From: Endozoicomonas montiporae CL-33
GTDB taxonomy: Bacteria > Pseudomonadota > Gammaproteobacteria > Pseudomonadales > Endozoicomonadaceae
Assembly: GCF_001583435.1 (NCBI RefSeq)
Contig: NZ_CP013251.1
Coordinates: forward strand, 1,819,617 to 1,883,616
DNA length: 64,000 nt
Reading direction: 5' to 3'
The first letter of the stretch is position 1. The number at the start of each line of letters is the position of its first letter. A model generated the notes under the pieces. That model was not told the origin of the DNA. It did not search any database and worked only from the letters and a program-made list of their open reading frames with translations. The position numbers and the translations under genes were made by a program. Positions 58,962 through 64,000 of the stretch are shown piece after piece.

Positions 58962-59918
58962 TTACTCAGAAGAAGCGGGCTCTACCTGTTGCTTGTCGTT
59001 TGTTGCTTGAGTAACGTGTTTTTCAACAATCAAACCGCTGTCAACATCAACAGCCGCCTGCACATTATAGGCTTGCTCAAAGCCACCTCCCGAGGTCGGC
59101 ATAATGCGGGAATCAGGATCTGTCAGGTTGACCTGATCCTTGTCTTTCGGGCCTGCTTCGGGGGCTTTGGGTTCTTTGCCTCTGGGCTTTTTGCCGGACT
59201 CTCTGATAGCTTCCCGGCGAGCCACTTTTTCCTTGTATTCTTCCAGTTCCTGCTGGTAACGCTCCTCGGCACGCCGTTCTATTTCAGCTTTTGCCCTGAC
59301 AATGACAGCAAGACGGTCCTCGCGCCTTTCAAGCTCTTCAGGAATAGAAAGCTCTTCAGGCAGATCTTTTGCATCGGCTTCCTCTGCCATTTTCAGGAGT
59401 TCATCCACTTCAGCTTTGAGTTGTTTTTCCAGCTTACAGGCATATTCATAGCTGAGAGCTTTATGCTTGCTGGCATTGGCTTTCATTTTGGTTCCATCCA
59501 GGCTAATGGTTCCCATTTTCAGCCACTGGGCTTCTTTGGCAATCATTAAAATCCGGGTGAACAACGCACTGATCTCTTTGCGAAACCGTTTGCGGAAAGC
59601 GTTGATGCTATCGTGGTCTGGGTGCTCATTGGCGCAAATGAAACGAAAAGCGACGGAGTCGTAAGTAGCCTTCTCCAGCTTTCGACTGGAAAAGACACCA
59701 GTCGTATAGCCATAAAACAGCAGCGATATCATGAGAGATGGATGCCAGGCCTTGGAGCCCCTTCCACTATAGGCTTTGATGAACGGACCAAGATCAAGCT
59801 GCTCAATGATCTCTACGACAAAACGGGCAAGATGACGTTCCGGCAAGTAATCATTAACGCTGGCTGGAAACATGTCCGGCGTATTACGATCAACGGTTCT
59901 GAAAGTCCATTTGTTCAT
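58962..59918 (-). pseudogene. IS1182-type transposase, C-terminus lost
   Basis: N-terminal 315 residues of a transposase of the IS1182/IS5-like type: FVVEIIEQLDLGPFIKAYSG, HPSLMISLLFYGYTTGVFSS, TISLDGTKMKANASKHKAL and the NVQAAVDVDSGLIVEKHV segment. It stops at the IS110 junction a few residues after QQVEPA, so the C-terminal catalytic part is gone. A long charged coiled-coil insert is normal for this group. Not functional alone. Confidence 0.9.
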
Positions 59919-59990
59919 TTGTCAGAGGTCGCGGTTCTGGATGGTAATAAGAGTATTATGCCTGATTTTTGCTCTTAGTCCGACAGGCTC
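58969..59990 (-). mobile_element. Truncated IS1182-type element
   Basis: The right end is intact: TTAGTCCGACAGGCTC at 59975-59990 next to CTAG (59991-59994), the tetranucleotide target these elements use. The left end has been lost at the IS110 junction. Confidence 0.8.
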
Positions 59991-60367
59991 CTAGATACCC
60001 TGCTAGTCCTTGGGCGTGGGATACAGCAACGATGGACGCTGTTATACCTGCCAGTATGGTCATTAGTTTAAGCGCAAGCTGGCGACCCGAACCACAATAT
60101 AATGCTGTTTATGTGTCCGGTACTCATTCAGGTGTTTCCGTCAACGTGAAGCGGGCAGCAACAGCAGGGGATAAACCAGCACCGGATATTCTGGAAGACT
60201 GGCTAACCGAAACGCAGGTTAATACAGAACGGGGCAGGAACGAATTAGCCAAGGGCGGTAATCAGAGCGTGATTACACTGCATATACCTCTAACTGATAC
60301 CAACACAGCACCGGGACTGGTGGAACCGGGACAGCTGGTAGAGGTTCAGGATATTAACAATAATTGA
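59991..60367 (+). pseudogene. Prophage structural protein, C-terminal fragment
   Basis: About 125 codons of the C-terminus of a phage protein, opening at the IS1182 end. WRPEPQYNAVYVSG, KRAATAGDKPAPDI and VEPGQLVEVQD resemble a tail/baseplate-associated protein found in many proteobacterial prophages; the name is from memory. The N-terminal part is not in the window. Confidence 0.6.
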
Positions 60368-60444
60368 CGAGCACTTTGTCTTTCTACCGCTATAAGAACC
60401 AGCCCAAACAGGGTTGTTCAGCAAATTGAGCTTGAGCGTCATTA

Positions 60445-60873
60445 CTAACGCTGTGGAAAATACTGCGAGGTGAAAGTCAAATAACCCTGTCTGCCGCCCT
60501 CACGGCTCCATCGTTCAACAGACTTAATGATTCGCTTCAGGCACTTCTGCAACTCTTCCGACGTTTTTATAAAATTTTCCGGATCAAACTGATAAGCAAA
60601 ATCTCTGGTGATAGCGATAACTTTATCCAGCTCAACACGACCCAGACGCCACTCGCAGACGGTAATAAGCCTCTGCATGATGATATCTTCTGCGTCGGAC
60701 AGGTGCATATTTTTGGGCTCTCGTTTCGAGTATTCCGCCCGATAATGTTCAATGGTTGCCTCCAGTGCCCGCTTAACCTCCCAGTCTTCCAGAACTCTAT
60801 GTTGGTGATAGAAATCCATAATAGGAAACTCAAGATTCTGAAGCACGTCTTCATATTCTTCGGTGATATCCAC
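60445..60873 (-). CDS. Hypothetical 142-aa protein within prophage remnant
   Basis: No family recognised. It is soluble and helical, with a basic/acidic mix (LEATIEHYRAEYSKREPKN, EDIIMQRLITVCEWRLGR). GTG at 60873 has GAGG eight bases upstream. It lies between two plus-strand phage genes but on the opposite strand, as accessory cargo genes of phages often do. Confidence 0.7.
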   Translation of the reverse strand: MDITEEYEDVLQNLEFPIMDFYHQHRVLEDWEVKRALEATIEHYRAEYSKREPKNMHLSDAEDIIMQRLITVCEWRLGRVELDKVIAITRDFAYQFDPENFIKTSEELQKCLKRIIKSVERWSREGGRQGYLTFTSQYFPQR

Positions 60874-60910
60874 GGCTCATACCTCACTAATGACAGAGAG
60901 ATAATAGCTC

Positions 60911-61308
60911 ATGGCAACGACCAATATCTGGCAACAGTTCAAATCCTTGATTCCTGAAGGCGTTAAAACGGTAGTGATGATCACCACCCACAACAACAAT
61001 GGCACTAGGAGCCTGTCGGACTTAGCCGACCGTAGCGAGAAAAAGACCGGTTTGAGACAGTTTTGACGATCATTTGAGGCGAATAGCGAGCTATTCAACG
61101 AAAAGGATCGTCAAAAATGGCCAAATCCGGCTTTTTCGCAGTAGGTCAGTGGTAAGTCCGACAGGCTCCTAGCACCGCCACGCTCAGAGATGGAACTGTG
61201 GTGGTTGTAAAGGGAAATTTCGTCAGTACCGGAAAAAAAGCATTTGTGCAGGATGGAGAAGTGAAGAGCGCTGCGCCAGAGCTGGCGCAGTATGAGGCGG
61301 AGGTTTGA
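60911..61308 (+). pseudogene. Small phage protein gene split by a MITE
   Basis: Exons 60911-61008 and 61173-61308 join at CTAG to give 77 codons plus stop in one frame. The product (MATTNIWQQFKSLIPEGV ... THNNNGTSTATLRDGT ... FVQDGEVKSAAPELAQYEAEV) resembles a short beta-rich protein commonly found near tail genes of prophages. Interrupted by a 160-bp MITE, so only 32 residues would be made correctly. Confidence 0.85.
61009..61168. mobile_element. 160-bp MITE with IS1182-type ends
   Basis: Ends GAGCCTGTCGGACTTA and TAAGTCCGACAGGCTC are perfect 16-bp inverted repeats, identical (but for one base) to the right end of the IS1182-type element at 59975-59990. CTAG is duplicated at 61005-61008 and 61169-61172. 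Inner arms also pair (TTTTGACGATC / GATCGTCAAAA; GAATAGC / GCTATTC), so the whole element can fold into one hairpin. Confidence 0.92.
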
Positions 61309-61338
61309 CGATCCTTTGTGTCATCGCATGACACTGCT

Positions 61339-61704
61339 TCATCGGGTGAGCGTATGTAAGACCGGTGAGCGATGGTTCATGGCCAGCCACTGTGACCGAC
61401 CCAGTTGGTAGGCGCGTAATTCTTTGTATAACGGATGTTTGGGGTCAAGACGAAGTTGTGTGATAGACATAATGACCACTTGCTTGCCAGTGGGTGTTGA
61501 GATTTCGCAGGCCAGGGCAAGTCCGCCTTCACTTCCAATATAGTGACAATTGGTGATTTTAAGTTTCATACCTTTCTTTATTTTCACAGAGGTCTGATCG
61601 TTGGAGCGGAATTGGCTGATCATCGACTTGCCGGGTGTGACAAACATCGGCAGATGTGGTTTTAGTCGTTCTATCAGGTCGTTTACGAGTTCTTCTTCAG
61701 TCAT
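61339..61704 (-). CDS. Hypothetical 121-aa protein downstream of hsdR
   Basis: No family recognised. The first part is helical (TEEELVNDLIERLKPHLP), then beta-rich (VKIKKGMKLKITNCHYIGSE, LALACEISTPTGKQVVIMSI), possibly a small ligand-binding or PilZ-like barrel; the PilZ RxxxR motif is not evident. ATG at 61704 is preferred to TTG at 61710. It is the third minus-strand gene after hsdR. Confidence 0.65.
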   Translation of the reverse strand: MTEEELVNDLIERLKPHLPMFVTPGKSMISQFRSNDQTSVKIKKGMKLKITNCHYIGSEGGLALACEISTPTGKQVVIMSITQLRLDPKHPLYKELRAYQLGRSQWLAMNHRSPVLHTLTR

Positions 61705-61798
61705 GGTCAAAATGTCCGGTGTGATAATGCCAGAGAGTTCAATGATAAAAGTAGACCATCAGGCTCCCTGTAAACGTGTTGCAGGGAGTGGGTCATAC

Positions 61799-62329
61799 TC
61801 AGGCTTTTAGCTTTGAACGTGAATTCTTGAGATGGGCTGATTTAAAGTCTTCCGGCTTGATGGGTAGACTTGCCACCTGCAGGTGAGATTTATTTCCCAA
61901 TGGAGATATCATGAAATCGACGATGAACCTCGGGTCATGGTCGTATTCTGAACACTTGGCTTCAGTCACTTTCTCCAGTTTTTTTCGCAGTGCATTTTCA
62001 GGATCATCAAAATGTGCAAGCAGTGGTTCAATCACATAGGGGAAAAGCACCGCTTTGTCATCATCGTGGAAATGACCAAGGTTCCAGTAACCGATAACCA
62101 ATCGAAATATAGCGTCGATTTCTTCTTTTGAGGCGGCATCGTTGTAGAGTGGCGATGCAAAATTGTTGATGATGACAGAAAGCTTTGGTAATCCGACACT
62201 GCTGGATTCTAATGTGACTTCTCCAGTGTCGTTCGTATGTTTATCAAGTTTCTTCTGCCAGCGCTTAATGAGTTTTTTCCGCTCTCTTTCCTGCTGTCGT
62301 CGTTGACTTCTTTCAGACACAACTGTCAT
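61799..62329 (-). CDS. Hypothetical 176-aa protein downstream of hsdR
   Basis: No family recognised. A basic N-terminus (RSQRRQQERERKKLIKRWQK) could bind nucleic acid. The middle is helical (EEIDAIFRLVIGYWNLGHFH). It starts 15 bp after the hsdR stop, so probably in the same transcript, and lies upstream of another unknown gene. Confidence 0.7.
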   Translation of the reverse strand: MTVVSERSQRRQQERERKKLIKRWQKKLDKHTNDTGEVTLESSSVGLPKLSVIINNFASPLYNDAASKEEIDAIFRLVIGYWNLGHFHDDDKAVLFPYVIEPLLAHFDDPENALRKKLEKVTEAKCSEYDHDPRFIVDFMISPLGNKSHLQVASLPIKPEDFKSAHLKNSRSKLKA

Positions 62330-62344
62330 ATCTTAATTAAACCT

Positions 62345-64000
62345 TTAATCCACTGTTCCAGATTTGGAGGCAAAGCCTCCCTCAAGCACAAAGCTCCGCA
62401 ACAAGTCCGCTGCTTTAATATTCACCTTGAAGGCCGGGATTGCCAGCCCTTCCTGCGCTTCAAAGTAAGCTTTGGCTTTGGATTTGTCGATGGTGGCTTT
62501 CAGAGCATCAAACCGACCATAGTCGTTCAGATTCGCCTCGGTGATCTTCGTATTCATCAAAGCCAGTAATTTATTTGCATCAATGCCCAGATGATCAACA
62601 ATCGCTTCTATTTCCTGCTGTTTTTCCCTGGACTGATAGTCAGTGAGGTAATCACGGAAGCTGCGAGCCGGGTCAATGTCTGCATCGCCACGCTGAATAT
62701 CACGGAGAAATATCTCGGCGATCTTCTGCTCGTCCTGAGACAATGTTGCAAACGACCGTTGCAGTTCAGCCAGCGTTGCCTCCCGTGATGCTTGATCGCC
62801 CCCTGCCAGCTCTTTCAAAAACTTCCTGAAACGTCCGTTCATATAATCCGCATCAATCTTGCCGGTGTCGATTTCGGTAATATGGCTGTCGATATCGAAA
62901 GGCACCGTTCCGTCATCACCGCCGCCACCGCCTTTGCTCAGCTCTTTGTAACGCTGTAGCAGAGTGTTGTATTGCTCATGGGTAAAGTCGAGGGTGACGG
63001 TTTGCTTCGGGTCGTCAAACGTGTAATCGCTTTTTTCCCAATCGAATCCCTGAATTTTTGCGGCTTCCAGAATGCCCGTAAACTCTTGGAACAGTTTGGC
63101 AAAAGCCGCCCGTTCGCTGCTGTCGTCGGGCAGTTGTTTAAAATCGTCAACACCGGCAGCCGTAAAAATAGCCGCTATTTCGGCAAAACGGCTGTTCAGT
63201 CGTTCAAGGTTGCCGGGCAAACGATCCACAAACAGACCAATGGGTTTATCGCCGGAATACAGTTTGACCGCAGCGTTCACATTGCGGGTCATGGTGTGGG
63301 GTTTGCGGTAGTAGCGAATGGTACCAAAGGGCTTTTCCAATGGATGAAACAGGCGATTGGTGCGGGAAAACGCCTGAATAATATTCTCGTAGGTCAGCAC
63401 CTTGTCCATATACAGCGTGTTGATCCATTTGGAATCAAACCCCGTCAGCATCTGATCCACGACAATCAACAGGTCGAGCTGTTTCTCCGGCTCGTTGGCT
63501 ATGCGGTTATGGGGCTTTTTATGAGCTAGTCGGGCGGCGATGTCTTTCTTGAATTTGCCATGAGTGCCAAGGTCGAAGTTCTGCCCGAAGGTCTGGTTAT
63601 AATCGTCCAGCAGTTCCACCAGCCCGTCGGATTTAAACGCTGTGCCGCCATCGTTGTCGATGGTCGGGTCAAACAGGCAGGCAATTTTTAAATCCGGGCA
63701 GCGGGCTTTCAGCAGCCGGTAATAGGTGATGGCTTCGGGAATGCTGTGGGTGGCAAAAATGGCATGGAACTTATTGCCCTGACTCAGGGTGAGCCAGTTA
63801 TCGGCAATATCCTCAACCACAGCGGTTTGATGCTCTGTCCGGTCGTACTGGCTGTTGGGCAGATGGTCTTCAATCCCTTTCTGGTAAACGCCGGTGTCGT
63901 CCCGATGCCCTGCCATGGGCACATCGTTCATATAACGGTTAAAAACGACTTTTTTCTTCGGATCGGCAAAGGCTTCTTTTACCGTGTTGGCTTTGGCTTT
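62345..64000 (-). CDS. hsdR: Type I restriction enzyme R subunit, partial
   Basis: C-terminal part of the ATP-dependent DNA translocase/nuclease subunit of a type I restriction system. The second helicase domain is seen: FHAIFATHSIPEAITYYRLL, then LLIVVDQMLTGFDSKWINTL and NIIQAFSRTNR, which is motif VI. The C-terminal helical domain follows (QDEQKIAEIFLRDIQRG). The gene continues past 64000, where AKANTVKEAFADP reads in frame; the nuclease and first helicase domains are outside. hsdM and hsdS are not in the window. Confidence 0.93.
   Translation of the reverse strand, partial: KAKANTVKEAFADPKKKVVFNRYMNDVPMAGHRDDTGVYQKGIEDHLPNSQYDRTEHQTAVVEDIADNWLTLSQGNKFHAIFATHSIPEAITYYRLLKARCPDLKIACLFDPTIDNDGGTAFKSDGLVELLDDYNQTFGQNFDLGTHGKFKKDIAARLAHKKPHNRIANEPEKQLDLLIVVDQMLTGFDSKWINTLYMDKVLTYENIIQAFSRTNRLFHPLEKPFGTIRYYRKPHTMTRNVNAAVKLYSGDKPIGLFVDRLPGNLERLNSRFAEIAAIFTAAGVDDFKQLPDDSSERAAFAKLFQEFTGILEAAKIQGFDWEKSDYTFDDPKQTVTLDFTHEQYNTLLQRYKELSKGGGGGDDGTVPFDIDSHITEIDTGKIDADYMNGRFRKFLKELAGGDQASREATLAELQRSFATLSQDEQKIAEIFLRDIQRGDADIDPARSFRDYLTDYQSREKQQEIEAIVDHLGIDANKLLALMNTKITEANLNDYGRFDALKATIDKSKAKAYFEAQEGLAIPAFKVNIKAADLLRSFVLEGGFASKSGTVD

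Larger units (their letters stand above)
57301..58966 (+). mobile_element. IS110-family insertion sequence
   Basis: One transposase gene with about 230 bp of non-coding DNA before it and about 38 bp after, the geometry of the IS110 group. TGAGTAACT (57302-57310) and AGTTACTCA (58960-58968) are inverted at the ends; CT dinucleotides border both ends (57299-57300 and 58965-58966), which fit a recombination core. Ends are estimates, since these elements make no clear duplication. Confidence 0.75.

Noticed and set aside
58989..59549. A 186-codon plus-strand frame opposite the IS1182-type transposase
   Set aside because: Shadow of the transposase; its Phe-rich composition comes from the complement of Lys/Glu codons.

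Overview
The window is a chromosomal segment of a gammaproteobacterium. The core genes (Pseudomonas-like SucA and GspC-M, gltA divergent from sdhCDAB-sucAB-lpd-sucCD, a short cysteine-less NirD) and many insertion sequences point to a marine, host-associated Oceanospirillales member, most like Endozoicomonas. That placement is inferred from gene content and protein style; no database was searched.

Layout. 1-1690: 3' end of an rRNA operon (23S, 5S, terminator). 1714-4560: a 948-residue protein of unknown function with a coiled coil, two copies of a 95-residue repeat and a proline run. 4639-10123: histidine-utilisation operon hutI-hutG-hutU-hutH on the minus strand, with hutG broken by one in-frame TGA. 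10478-12016: Na+/proline symporter. 12163-19057: assimilatory nitrite/nitrate reduction operon (nirB, nirD, an FAD/NAD(P) oxidoreductase, nasA) behind a textbook sigma-54 promoter. 19166-20793: motA/motB-like pair. 20818-24649: minus-strand genes (small protein, D-Ala-D-Ala dipeptidase, fructose PTS IIC, lipoprotein, HAD phosphatase, TerC). 24741-38304: TCA-cycle block, gltA on minus and sdhCDAB, sucAB, lpd, sucCD on plus, with divergent sigma-70-like promoters between gltA and sdhC. 38450-39325: MenA/UbiA prenyltransferase. 39335-39512: MITE-like inverted repeat. 39574-50569: complete type II secretion locus, gspC-gspD divergent from gspE-F-G-H-I-J-K-L-M. 50701-50990: tRNA-Val, tRNA-Asp and terminator.

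From about 51.2 kb the window becomes an accessory island. A small gene that follows a large serine recombinase is split by two insertion sequences. One is an IS4-like element (51781-53426, duplication TTACA) and the other an IS21 element (53661-56314, duplication CCCGG). Removing both rebuilds one 148-codon reading frame. The recombinase has lost its N-terminus at an IS110 element (57301-58966), which sits next to an IS1182-type transposase that has lost its C-terminus, so the junction looks like an IS-associated deletion. Prophage remnants follow (59991-61308). A 160-bp MITE with the IS1182-type ends and a CTAG duplication interrupts one of them, and that gene too rebuilds in frame. The window ends in a minus-strand type I restriction subunit (hsdR, running off the edge) with two small genes of unknown function behind it.

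Together the core genes cover histidine and proline use as carbon/nitrogen sources, nitrate assimilation under probable nitrogen control, the oxidative TCA cycle and protein secretion. The right end records several layered transposition events that can be read base by base.
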